The notes below the pieces were generated by a model, which was not told where the DNA came from, ran no database searches, and saw nothing but the letters and a program-made list of their open reading frames with translations. DNA of 64,000 nucleotides from Thiomicrorhabdus sp965602805 (GTDB lineage: Bacteria; Pseudomonadota; Gammaproteobacteria; Thiomicrospirales; Thiomicrospiraceae), in assembly GCA_965602805.1 (NCBI GenBank), contig CBFCZK010000001.1:248001-312000 (forward strand), given 5' to 3'. Numbering within the stretch: position 1 is the stretch's first letter; each line of letters opens with the position of its first letter. The position numbers were made by a program, and so were the translations under genes. This document shows positions 44,587-53,107 of the stretch, in pieces.

Positions 44587-45507
44587 TTATTTGTTTTCTG
44601 CCGGTTTAATTGCGTGGCCACCAAAACCTGCACGCATCGCATTCAGTACTTTACCTGAGTAGGTGTTTTCTTGACGGCTACGGAAGCGCATTTGCAGTGC
44701 CAAGCTGAGTACTGGAGCAGGAATAGCTTGCTCTATAGAGGCTTCAATTGTCCAGCGGCCTTCGCCAGAGTCATCAACGTAATCACTTAAACTGCTTAAG
44801 GCGACATCTTGTTTCATAGCATCGGCAATTAAATCAAGTAACCAAGAACGAACCACGCTGCCATGCTGCCAGATTTGCGAGATTTGTGTCATGTCTAAAT
44901 CCATGCCCGGCTTGTCTTCCATGAGTTCAAAGCCTTCTGCAAACGCTTGCATCATGCCGTATTCAATGCCGTTATGAACCATCTTGACGTAGTGACCAGC
45001 GCCAGCAGGTCCAACGTGTCCCCAGCCAGTATCGTATGAAGGAGCAAGCGATTTTAGGGCAGGTTCAACCAGTGCAACGGTCTCTTTTTTGCCGCCGACC
45101 ATTAGGCTGTAACCATTTTCTAAGCCCCAAACACCGCCAGAGGTACCGCTGTCCATAAAGCGATAGCCTCTAGCTTCAAGTTCTAACTCGCGTCTTTCAG
45201 ATTGTTTATAGTTGGAGTTGCCGCCATCAATGATTAAATCACCCTGTTCCAAGCCGGCTTCAATGATGGTTTCAATGGTTGCATCTACATGTTCATGCGG
45301 CACCATTAACCAAATAACACGAGGAGCGGTTAAGTTGTCAATAACCGCCTTAAATGAGGTGACGGCTTGTATATTTTCATGTTCTTTAGCCAGGTCAATC
45401 GCCACTTGCTCTGAACGATTATAGCCCACGATATGGTGATTATCTCTTGCAAGACGTCTAACCATATTAGCTCCCATTCTACCTAGGCCAATCATTGCTA
45501 ACTTCAT
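44587..45507 (-). CDS. gnd: 6-phosphogluconate dehydrogenase (decarboxylating), short form
   Basis: A 306-residue enzyme of the short 6PGDH type, clearly smaller than the roughly 470-residue E. coli form; such short forms are often NAD-preferring, which is inferred here and not shown. The Rossmann motif GLGRMGANMV is at the very N-terminus, then DGGNSNY and GPAGAGHYVKMVHNGIEY with the catalytic Lys. AAGGAGAG precedes ATG. First gene of the gnd-zwf-pgl operon. Confidence 0.92.
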   Translation of the reverse strand: MKLAMIGLGRMGANMVRRLARDNHHIVGYNRSEQVAIDLAKEHENIQAVTSFKAVIDNLTAPRVIWLMVPHEHVDATIETIIEAGLEQGDLIIDGGNSNYKQSERRELELEARGYRFMDSGTSGGVWGLENGYSLMVGGKKETVALVEPALKSLAPSYDTGWGHVGPAGAGHYVKMVHNGIEYGMMQAFAEGFELMEDKPGMDLDMTQISQIWQHGSVVRSWLLDLIADAMKQDVALSSLSDYVDDSGEGRWTIEASIEQAIPAPVLSLALQMRFRSRQENTYSGKVLNAMRAGFGGHAIKPAENK

Positions 45508-45996
45508 GTAACTCTCCTTAATTTTTACTCGAGTGTATTCATTATTTCAATGTGAAAAATGTGTGTCTGTAAGGTGTGTGTAATGTGTTTGGATTGCATG
45601 GCTTGTCAGATTTCACAACATTCACTTTGGAAGTTGTATGGCGACTTTTAGCCATTATTTAGGTGTTTGCGACGCTGCAAACTTAATATTGATTCTACAG
45701 GTAATTACGCAGAATAAAAGAGGGAATTTCATAAATAACCAGGCCTGGTCACTTTTAATGAGCGTGTTATTGTTAGGTAAATAGCCTGCGGTATGCCCTG
45801 TTGTTTGGTGTATTAGGGAGTTTTGAGGGCAAAGCTACGAGTCTACGCACCACAATAATGCAGTTGTGTGAGTTTATAGTACAAAGTGAAGAAGGTTAAT
45901 GATATTAAAGTGCTTAACTTTTAGTTAAGTGTTTGTATTTTAATAGTTTAATTTTTTTGGGCTGGTATAAGCTATTAAGTATAGATTGTTAATGGA
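45508..45996. other. Intergenic region before the nitrate regulators
   Basis: A 489-base gap with no gene. It carries one palindrome copy (TAACCAGGCCTGGTCA, 45736-45751) and a small inverted repeat CTTAACTTTTAGTTAAG (45913-45929) about 65 bases before the first regulator, which could be an operator. No clear promoter was identified. Confidence 0.55.
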
Positions 45997-46602
45997 ATGG
46001 AATGGGTTGATGTTGTGAAGACGGATTTTAAAGTGTTACTAGTAAGCGACGAAGTTGCTAATACGCATGAGATTGAAGCCGGCTTGAAGGAGTCGGGAAT
46101 TACTCAGGTTAAAATAATTTCGACTGAATCCAATGTATTAAGTGCGCTTAATGAAATTTCTGCTGATTTGATTGTATTGGATGTTAAAAAGCCTTCTACT
46201 GCACTGTTTGAGCAATTCGCTATTGTGCATGAGTTTTGCCCACTGCCAGTGGTTTGTTTTAGTAATGAGCGTGATTCAAAAGTGATTGCTAAATCTGTCA
46301 AGGCGGGCGTTACGGCCTATATTGTCGATGGTAAGGACGTGAGTCGAATTAGGCCTATTATTGATGTTGCAATGGCACGTTTTAATGAATGCTTTGCGGT
46401 GCGCAAAGAGTTGGCTCAGGTTAAGGGTAAATTGTCTGAACGCGCGATCATTGAAAAGGCTAAAGGTTTGTTAATTGAGCACAAGCAAATGACGGAAGAT
46501 TTGGCCTATCAAACTATGCGTAAGATGGCGATGGATCAGGGTAAGAAAATCTCAATTGTTGCGCATGAAATATGTGATGTTATTGCGGCTTTGTCTGCAT
46601 GA
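45997..46602 (+). CDS. nasT: NasT-like response regulator with ANTAR RNA-binding domain
   Basis: A 201-residue protein: a receiver-like domain (residues about 8-130, with LIVLDVKKP at the usual phospho-acceptor position) and a C-terminal ANTAR domain (LSERAIIEKAKGLLIEHKQMTEDLAYQTMRKMAMDQGKK) that binds hairpin RNA and acts as an antiterminator in nitrate assimilation systems. NasT is normally held by NasS until nitrate or nitrite is present; a NasS-like gene follows. It is the first of two tandem copies. ATG 45997 has no strong ribosome-binding site. Confidence 0.88.
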   Translation: MEWVDVVKTDFKVLLVSDEVANTHEIEAGLKESGITQVKIISTESNVLSALNEISADLIVLDVKKPSTALFEQFAIVHEFCPLPVVCFSNERDSKVIAKSVKAGVTAYIVDGKDVSRIRPIIDVAMARFNECFAVRKELAQVKGKLSERAIIEKAKGLLIEHKQMTEDLAYQTMRKMAMDQGKKISIVAHEICDVIAALSA

Positions 46603-46635
46603 TGCCAGTGCTATTTATAATGTTTTATAGAAAGA

Positions 46636-47241
46636 GTGGTTTCGGTGGATAAGGTCTCGGATGAGTTTTTAAGAGTTGTCTTAGTGGATACGGATACGGC
46701 TCGTTCGGCACTGTTGGGGCAGGCGCTTCAGGATCAGGGGTATGAAGTGGTCGAGCGCTTAAGCCCAGGACCAAGCTTGCTGGCGCAGATTGCCAGAATT
46801 ATGCCGGACATGATTGTGATTGATACGGATTCACCGGATCGGGATATGCTGGAAAGTGTCTCTTTGTTAAGTGAGCACAATCCGTTGCCTGTGGTGATGT
46901 TTGCAAATGAGGATAATGATACGGTTGTGCGAGAAGCGATTCGTTCGGGCGTTAGTGGCTATATTGCACGTAATACGGATCCCGAAAGAGTGCGCTCAAT
47001 TATGCGGGTAGCGATTGCAAGGTTTAGAGAGTATCAAGCCTTAAAGGATGAGTTGTTACAAACCAAGAGTGAGTTGCAGACGAATAAGTTAGTGCAGAAA
47101 GCGAAGGCATTGTTGGTTGAGCATAAAGGCGCCTCTGAGCAAGAGGCGCATCAGGCCGTTGTTAAGATGTCAATGGACCAGAACAAATCGTTAGCCGACG
47201 TTGCGCAGAATATTATTAGTGTGTTGAGGATGGAAATTTGA
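46636..47241 (+). CDS. Second NasT-like response regulator with divergent ANTAR domain
   Basis: A 201-residue paralogue of the preceding gene. The receiver part is similar (VVLVDTDTARSALLGQAL; MIVIDTDSPDRDML), but the ANTAR part (NKLVQKAKALLVEHKGASEQEAHQAVVKMSMDQNKSLADVA) departs more from the usual residues. It may bind a different RNA or act as a partner in a heterodimer. Start is GTG 46636 or GTG 46645; the AAGAG sequence slightly favours the second. It lies 33 bases after the first nasT and 12 before nasS. Confidence 0.82.
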   Translation: MVSVDKVSDEFLRVVLVDTDTARSALLGQALQDQGYEVVERLSPGPSLLAQIARIMPDMIVIDTDSPDRDMLESVSLLSEHNPLPVVMFANEDNDTVVREAIRSGVSGYIARNTDPERVRSIMRVAIARFREYQALKDELLQTKSELQTNKLVQKAKALLVEHKGASEQEAHQAVVKMSMDQNKSLADVAQNIISVLRMEI

Positions 47242-47253
47242 GGTGTTGTTTGC

Positions 47254-48405
47254 ATGTTGGATAAGTTGAAAGTTGGATTTAGTCCATTAACGGACAGTGC
47301 GCCTTTGATTGTGGCTAAAGAAGAAGGTTTTTTTGCACAGCAGGGGTTGGATGTCACGCTTTGTAAAGAGGTTTCATGGTCAAATATTAGAGATAAGTTG
47401 GTATTCGGAGAGTATGATGCTGCCCATATGTTGGCGCCGATGTTGATGGCGACAACGTTGGGATTGGGTGGTTTTAAGAAGCCATTAGTCACTGCATATT
47501 CTTTTGGGCTGAATGGTAATGCCATCAGTGTCTCGAATGAGCTGTATGAGTCGATGATTACTTATGAATCAGAATTGATTCGTTATCCAGGGAAAACCGC
47601 TATGGTGTTGAAGCAAGTGGTTACGGCACGTAAAGAGCAAGCGGTTGCTAAATTGCGTTTTGCAGTCGTGTTTCCATTTTCAATGCATTACTACTTGTTG
47701 AATCACTGGTTGCAAACGGCTGGCATAGATCTTAACGAGGATGTTGAGGTTTTGGTAGTGCCGCCTTCGCGTGTTGTGCAAGCGATGGAGGAAGGTTTGA
47801 TTGATGGCTATTGCGTTGGTGAGCCTTGGAATACTCATGCGGTCAAGCGTCAGGTAGGTGTGACGATTATTACGGGTTATGAAATCTGGAATAATGCGCC
47901 TGAAAAGGTGTTGGCGGTGACTGAAGAGTGGGCGAAAAATAATTCAGATGTTCATGAGCGAATGATTTGGGCGCTCTATCAAGCAAGTCTGTGGATTGAT
48001 CAAAAAGACAATCGTCCTGCTCTAGTCTCTTATCTTACGATGGCAGAATATGTCAATGCACCTGTTTCAAGTATTGAAAATTCTCTTAATGGCCAAGTTT
48101 GCAATCCTGCTTGTAATACACCTCGTAGTATTCCAAGTTTTTCACTGCCGTTTAAATTTCAAGCAAACCTCCCTTGGCAATCTCATGCGGAATGGATTTT
48201 GCAGCAAATGCAGGCTTTAGGTCAGGTTTCTAGTGGTCTTGATATTAAATCACTCGTTACGGCAACTTATAAAACCGATTTGTATCGTCAGGTGTTAGCA
48301 GGGCATGGTGTTTCTGTGCCGAGTAGTAATGTGAAGTCTGAGGGGGAGCATTCGGCTCCTTGGATGAGTGAAGGGTATTTGTTGGGAGCAGATCTCTTTA
48401 TTTAA
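47254..48405 (+). CDS. nasS: NasS-like nitrate sensor (NrtA family, no signal peptide)
   Basis: A 383-residue nitrate-binding-type protein without a signal peptide, so cytoplasmic, as expected for the NasS sensor that sequesters NasT. It shares with NrtA the segments GFSPLTDSAPLIVAKEEGFF, AHMLAPMLMATTLGLGG and DGYCVGEPWNTHAVK, the last being part of the nitrate pocket. GAGG lies 10 bases before ATG. Its location right after the two ANTAR genes supports a NasS/NasT pair. Confidence 0.88.
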   Translation: MLDKLKVGFSPLTDSAPLIVAKEEGFFAQQGLDVTLCKEVSWSNIRDKLVFGEYDAAHMLAPMLMATTLGLGGFKKPLVTAYSFGLNGNAISVSNELYESMITYESELIRYPGKTAMVLKQVVTARKEQAVAKLRFAVVFPFSMHYYLLNHWLQTAGIDLNEDVEVLVVPPSRVVQAMEEGLIDGYCVGEPWNTHAVKRQVGVTIITGYEIWNNAPEKVLAVTEEWAKNNSDVHERMIWALYQASLWIDQKDNRPALVSYLTMAEYVNAPVSSIENSLNGQVCNPACNTPRSIPSFSLPFKFQANLPWQSHAEWILQQMQALGQVSSGLDIKSLVTATYKTDLYRQVLAGHGVSVPSSNVKSEGEHSAPWMSEGYLLGADLFI

Positions 48406-48606
48406 GTTTGTCTCGCTGTTTCCTTTCTAATATTGTCGTTATCGATCCCTTATGCCTCTTCTAGGGTGTGTATGTAAGTACTTATAGTTAGTAGCGCACC
48501 AAGAAGTTAGTTTAACGCACTAATGTGGTGTTTGTCCGTCTGTAAAAGTATGTAGTTATTTGTTTCTTATCGTTAACTATTTGAAGTTAATGTATATTTA
48601 TATTTC

Positions 48607-48621
48607 TGGCGCTATTGGTGC
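48607..48621 (+). promoter_or_regulatory. Sigma-54 type promoter for nrtA
   Basis: TGGCGCTATTGGTGC has GG and GC separated by 10 bases, the -24/-12 spacing of sigma-54 promoters. Transcription would begin near 48633. Nitrate uptake genes are often under NtrC and sigma-54, which fits. Confidence 0.6.
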
Positions 48622-48650
48622 TTTATATAAGAAAAATTAATCGAGTAATG

Positions 48651-48709
48651 TTGCTCTAGAATTCTTCCTATTGAATAGGAGGGTGTAGAGCAATCGTATC
48701 CCTTCTATT
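48651..48709 (+). promoter_or_regulatory. nrtA leader with two mutually exclusive hairpins
   Basis: Hairpin 1 pairs TTGCTCTA (48651-48658) with TAGAGCAA (48686-48693) and TCCTAT with ATAGGA inside. Hairpin 2 pairs AATAGGAGGG (48674-48683) with CCCTTCTATT (48700-48709, one mismatch). They share bases, so only one can form at a time. No T run follows hairpin 2. A role in NasT-dependent control is inferred from context. Confidence 0.55.
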
Positions 48710-48778
48710 TAAAGGTTTGTAATTCTTAGTAATTTATAAGTTTTATCAAATACATTTAAATAAAGAAAGGGTTATGCC

Positions 48779-50173
48779 ATGTCTACATTAAAATCATCTC
48801 GTCGTTATTTCCTAAAGAAAACCGTCCTTGCAGTGAGTACTGCCATCGCACTTTCATCGGGTGCTTATGTTTCTAGTGCCTACGCTTTAGGCGAAGCTGA
48901 AAAAGAAGAGTTAAAATTTGGTTTCATCAAGCTAACGGATATGGCTCCTTTAGCCATTGCTGCTGAGAATGGTTATTTTGAAGATGAAGGTCTATACGTT
49001 CAGTTAGAAGCACAAGCGAACTGGAAAGTACTGTTAGATCGAGTTATTGATGGTCAGTTAGATGGCGCACACATGTTGGCGGGTCAACCGATTGCGGCGA
49101 CAATGGGTTACGGAACTAAGGCTGCTATTATTACGCCTATCTCAATGGATTTAAACGGTAACGCCATTACGGTTTCCAATAAGACTTGGGCTGCGATGAA
49201 GCCACACGTCAAAATGGACGGTGACAAACCAGTACATCCAATCAGCGCATCCGCTCTAAAACCAGTTGTTGAATCTTATAAAGAGGCCGGCAAGCCTTTC
49301 AAAATGGGGATGGTATTCCCAGTTTCAACACATAACTATGAACTACGTTATTGGCTAGCGGCAGGTGGTTTAAATCCTGGTTATTATGCGCCACATAAAG
49401 GTAACTCTGCCGGTACGCTAGATGCAGATGTTTTACTTTCTGTTACACCTCCTCCGCAAATGCCTGCGACTATGGAAGCGGGAACCATTGAAGGTTACTG
49501 TGTTGGTGAACCTTGGAATCAACAGGCTGTATTCAAAGGTATCGGTGTTCCGGTTATCTCCGATAATTCAATCCAAAAGAACAATCCAGAAAAAGTATTC
49601 GGTTTGCGTGAAGACTTTTATGATAAATATCCAAACACAACCATTCGTGTTGTAAAAGCGATGATTCGTGCAGCGCATTGGTTAGATGCTGAAAACAATA
49701 AAAACCGTCCAGCAGCAGTGAAAATTTTATCTCAACCTAACTATGTTGGAGCGGATTACAAAGTTATCGCTAACTCAATGACGGGGACGTTTGAATATGA
49801 GAAGGGCGATAAGCGTTCTGAGCCAGATTTCAACGTGTTCTTCCGTTATAACGCGACCTATCCTTATTATTCAGATGCAATCTGGTACATGACTCAAATG
49901 CGTCGTTGGGGACAAATCTCTGAACAGCAAACAGATTCTTGGTACAAAGATATGGCTAAAAAAGTCTATCGTCCAGATATTTATAAGCAAGCGGTTAATG
50001 AGTTGATTGCTGACGGCAAGTTTAAAACATCTGACTTCCCTGGTGTCTCTGGGTCAGACGGTTTCCGTGGTGTTCAAAACGACTTTATGGACGGTGTTCC
50101 ATATGATGGTTCTAAGCCTAATGCTTATATTGACAGCATGACAATCGGTCTTAAAGGTTCAACGAAACTTTAA
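48779..50173 (+). CDS. nrtA: Nitrate ABC transporter, substrate-binding protein
   Basis: A 464-residue periplasmic nitrate/nitrite-binding protein. The N-terminus has a twin-arginine signal (SRRYFLKK) and a hydrophobic stretch ending SSAYA, so it is exported by Tat, as are other NrtA proteins. Conserved parts include FGFIKLTDMAPLAIAAENGYF, AHMLAGQPIAATMGYG and EGYCVGEPWNQQAV. It is first in the nrtA-nrtB-ATPase order, behind a sigma-54-like promoter and structured leader. A hairpin follows before nrtB, likely making nrtA more abundant than the permease. Confidence 0.94.
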   Translation: MSTLKSSRRYFLKKTVLAVSTAIALSSGAYVSSAYALGEAEKEELKFGFIKLTDMAPLAIAAENGYFEDEGLYVQLEAQANWKVLLDRVIDGQLDGAHMLAGQPIAATMGYGTKAAIITPISMDLNGNAITVSNKTWAAMKPHVKMDGDKPVHPISASALKPVVESYKEAGKPFKMGMVFPVSTHNYELRYWLAAGGLNPGYYAPHKGNSAGTLDADVLLSVTPPPQMPATMEAGTIEGYCVGEPWNQQAVFKGIGVPVISDNSIQKNNPEKVFGLREDFYDKYPNTTIRVVKAMIRAAHWLDAENNKNRPAAVKILSQPNYVGADYKVIANSMTGTFEYEKGDKRSEPDFNVFFRYNATYPYYSDAIWYMTQMRRWGQISEQQTDSWYKDMAKKVYRPDIYKQAVNELIADGKFKTSDFPGVSGSDGFRGVQNDFMDGVPYDGSKPNAYIDSMTIGLKGSTKL

Positions 50174-50182
50174 TTAAATAAC

Positions 50183-50232
50183 AAGGCCTTCTATCAGTAC
50201 CGCTAGTCGGGGGCTGATAGAAGGCTTTTTAG
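50183..50232 (+). terminator. Hairpin between nrtA and nrtB
   Basis: AAGGCCTTCTATCAG pairs with CTGATAGAAGGCTTT around a GC-rich loop and a short T tract. Probably a partial terminator or mRNA stabiliser that sets a high nrtA level relative to the permease and ATPase. Confidence 0.75.
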
Positions 50233-50257
50233 TACAACATATTCAAAGGTAAATTTT

Positions 50258-51256
50258 ATGAATCCTTTAAAGTGGCCAACAATTGAGCCCTTTTATAAAC
50301 TGGCGATTGGTGAAGATCGTAGAGGCCAGCTTAACGCGATTGTTAAGATGGTCGGTCTGCCTTTAGCCGGTATTTTTATCTTCTTGGTCATATGGCAGGG
50401 TGCCGCATCGCATATCAATACTTCTTTAGGGCAATTTCCTGGTCCTCAACAGACGTTTGAACAGTTCGTTTCTTTAGTAGACGAAGCTGAGGCAGCCGCT
50501 ATCAAAGAAGAGAAATTCTATGAAAGACAAGAGCTACGTAATGAGAAAAAGCTGGAAGCTAATCCAGATGCCGAAGTAAAAATACGTGACTACACTGGTC
50601 CACCAACGTTCTTTGATCAAATTGGTCGTAGTTTAGTAACCGTTATCAGTGGTTTTTTACTGGCGTCTTTGATTGCGGTACCGATTGGTATTGTGATTGG
50701 TTTGAGCAGTAACGCTTACGCGGCTTTTAACCCGATTATTCAAATCTTTAAACCGGTCTCTCCGTTAGCTTGGTTGCCCTTAGTCACCATGGTGGTCTCG
50801 GCAGTCTATGTCACGGATGACCCAATGTTTGATAAGGCTTTCTTAAACTCGATGTTCACGGTTCTGCTGTGTTGTTTATGGCCCACCATTATTAACACGG
50901 CTGCGGGTGTTGCGACGGTCACTCAAGACCTTAAGAATGTCAGCCAGGTACTGAGTCTAAATTGGTGGACACATGTTCGTAAAATTGTACTGCCTTGTTC
51001 AATTCCTATGATGTTCACAGGTCTACGTATCTCTTTTGGTATTGCTTGGATGGTATTGATTGCAGCTGAAATGTTGGCCCAAAACCCTGGTTTAGGTAAG
51101 TTTGTTTGGGACGAGTTCCAAAATGGAAGTTCTGATTCTTTAGGACGTATTATGGTTGCAGTGGTTGTAATCGGTATTGTTGGATTTATTTTAGACCGAG
51201 GCATGTTGATGATTCAGCAAGCAGTATCTTGGGACAAATCAGCAACATTACGCTAG
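50258..51256 (+). CDS. nrtB: Nitrate ABC transporter, permease
   Basis: A 332-residue inner-membrane permease of the NrtB type. A first membrane helix (about residues 30-50) is followed by a charged cytoplasmic or periplasmic stretch (about 65-115) that is an extra segment in this family, then the six-helix ABC permease domain. The EAA loop region is around LKNVSQVLSLNWWTHVRKIVLPCSIPMMFTGLRISFG. It follows nrtA and precedes the ATPase. Confidence 0.93.
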   Translation: MNPLKWPTIEPFYKLAIGEDRRGQLNAIVKMVGLPLAGIFIFLVIWQGAASHINTSLGQFPGPQQTFEQFVSLVDEAEAAAIKEEKFYERQELRNEKKLEANPDAEVKIRDYTGPPTFFDQIGRSLVTVISGFLLASLIAVPIGIVIGLSSNAYAAFNPIIQIFKPVSPLAWLPLVTMVVSAVYVTDDPMFDKAFLNSMFTVLLCCLWPTIINTAAGVATVTQDLKNVSQVLSLNWWTHVRKIVLPCSIPMMFTGLRISFGIAWMVLIAAEMLAQNPGLGKFVWDEFQNGSSDSLGRIMVAVVVIGIVGFILDRGMLMIQQAVSWDKSATLR

Positions 51257-51284
51257 TAAAGTCAGTAGAGTTAGGAGAATTTAA

Positions 51285-52079
51285 ATGTCAGAAGTCCACT
51301 TAGAATTAACCAATGTTGGAATTGAATTTCCAACCCCAAGAGGGCCTTTTAGAGCTCTTAGAGATATTAATTTAAAGATTGATCAAGGAGAGTTTGTCTC
51401 TTTGATTGGCCACTCAGGTTGTGGTAAATCAACCGTATTAAACATTGTTGCCGGTCTTTATGAAGCGACTGAAGGTGGCGTACTCTTAGATGGCCGAGAA
51501 GTGAACTCTCCTGGTCCAGAAAGAGCCGTTGTTTTTCAGAACCACTCTTTACTACCTTGGTTGAGTGCTTATGAAAACGTCGAACTCGCGGTTGATCAAG
51601 TTTTTAAAAAGAGTAAAAGTGCGGCTGAAAAAAAGGAGTGGATTGAGTACAACTTGAAACTCGTTCACATGGATCATGCAATGGATAAACGCCCTGATGA
51701 AATTTCAGGCGGTATGAAACAGCGTGTTGGTATTGCTAGAGCTCTAGCGATGCAGCCAAAAATCATGTTGATGGATGAGCCTTTTGGGGCATTAGATGCT
51801 TTGACAAGAGCGCATTTGCAAGATTCCTTAATGGAGATACAAAAAGAGTTAAACAACACGGTCATTATGATTACCCATGATGTCGATGAAGCCGTTTTAT
51901 TATCAGATCGAATTGTGATGATGACTAATGGGCCGAATGCATCCATTGGTGAAATTCTAAAAATAGATTTACCAGATCCAAGAGATCGTTTGGCGCTTGC
52001 AGATGATCCAACTTATAACCACTATCGTTCGGAAGTGCTTCGCTTTTTATACGAAAAACAAAGAAAGGTTGAGCATTAA
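51285..52079 (+). CDS. nrtD: Nitrate ABC transporter, ATP-binding protein
   Basis: A 264-residue ABC ATPase with Walker A GHSGCGKST, Q-loop VVFQNHSLLPWL, signature ISGGMKQRVGIARAL, Walker B IMLMDEPFGALD and H-loop THDVDEA. It lacks the NrtA-like C-terminal extension of NrtC, so it is the NrtD type and must work as a homodimer with NrtB. TAGGAGA precedes ATG 51285. No nitrate reductase gene is present within the window. Confidence 0.93.
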   Translation: MSEVHLELTNVGIEFPTPRGPFRALRDINLKIDQGEFVSLIGHSGCGKSTVLNIVAGLYEATEGGVLLDGREVNSPGPERAVVFQNHSLLPWLSAYENVELAVDQVFKKSKSAAEKKEWIEYNLKLVHMDHAMDKRPDEISGGMKQRVGIARALAMQPKIMLMDEPFGALDALTRAHLQDSLMEIQKELNNTVIMITHDVDEAVLLSDRIVMMTNGPNASIGEILKIDLPDPRDRLALADDPTYNHYRSEVLRFLYEKQRKVEH

Positions 52080-52147
52080 TAAAAGTGGTTTATTTGGGTG
52101 TTTACCTTAAAGCACCCTGAACGTTCAATTAATAGAAAGGAATTGTT

Positions 52148-53005
52148 ATGCAAGAGATGATTACGCTCTATAACCAGAATAAGTCTGAAATAGAGAAGTT
52201 TTTAATTGAAACCATTCGCAATAATGGCCATATCATGCATTGCGAATTGGTGGAAATGCAGCAATTCTTTTCTATTTTCTCCAGTTTAGAGCTGGTCTAT
52301 GTTGCGGATAAGTCTTTTATTCAAATTTCTCCAAATTTTAAAAGAAATGCCATTGATGAAAGCTCAATCGGAAAAAATAGAACTTACCTAATCTCTAAGG
52401 TTGAAGCTAAAGATGAGCACGTAGGCATAAGTACACCTTATCTTAGTTCTGCCACAGGTAAGCCTTGTGTTACCTTGATGTATTCCAGCGACAATCAGTA
52501 CTTCTTCTTTGATTTCAATATCACTGTTTTACTGACCCTGTTTGGTTTGCTTGAACGCCACCACCTTTTTAACAGCGTGACTAAATATTTTTATTTAGTC
52601 ATTGGTGTTTCACTCATGTTCTTCTCTTTAATGTCGATTGGTTATGCCTTTTATGAATATTTGGTACATCAACTCTTTACGCCCGAAAACTACAGTTTGG
52701 AAAGTGTTTTTAAACCAATTATTGCCCTGACGATGGGTTTGGCAATTTTTGATCTTGCTAAAACGTTGTTAGAACGAGAAGTGTTTTTTAAGGCCTATTC
52801 AGATAAGAAGGACGAAAGTAGGTTGCTGCTCAAGTTTTTAACCGCGATTATTATTGCGCTCTCGATTGAAGCATTGATGGTGGTGTTTAAGATTGCTCTG
52901 GATGATCCAACTCAAATGGTTTATGCACTTTATCTGATCATTGGCGTCTCTTTAATCATCTTGTCACTTTCTGTTTACAGTAAATTCGTGATTAACGAAA
53001 AATAG
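52148..53005 (+). CDS. PDC-like sensor protein with C-terminal membrane helices
   Basis: A 285-residue protein. Its N-terminal 135 residues resemble a PDC/Cache sensor (ELVYVADKSFIQISPN, SIGKNRTYLIS, SATGKPCVTLMYSS), but no signal peptide or first membrane helix precedes it, so it appears to be cytoplasmic. Four membrane segments follow (about 153-177, 193-212, 232-254, 258-279). The closely similar sensor segment recurs at the end of the next gene. There is no output domain, so it may signal through a partner. AAAGGAA precedes ATG. Confidence 0.7.
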   Translation: MQEMITLYNQNKSEIEKFLIETIRNNGHIMHCELVEMQQFFSIFSSLELVYVADKSFIQISPNFKRNAIDESSIGKNRTYLISKVEAKDEHVGISTPYLSSATGKPCVTLMYSSDNQYFFFDFNITVLLTLFGLLERHHLFNSVTKYFYLVIGVSLMFFSLMSIGYAFYEYLVHQLFTPENYSLESVFKPIIALTMGLAIFDLAKTLLEREVFFKAYSDKKDESRLLLKFLTAIIIALSIEALMVVFKIALDDPTQMVYALYLIIGVSLIILSLSVYSKFVINEK

Positions 53006-53107
53006 TTTTTTAGTCGGATTTTTGTGCAACGGACTAAAAGAAAATAACAAAATTGAATGGATCATTATTTGTGATCTATATTAAATAAATAGGCTTAGGT
53101 TTTTAGT

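Noticed and set aside
52148..53005. Membrane sensor as a nitrate permease accessory
   Set aside because: It follows nrtD, but its sensor pattern matches the neighbouring EAL protein, not transport components.
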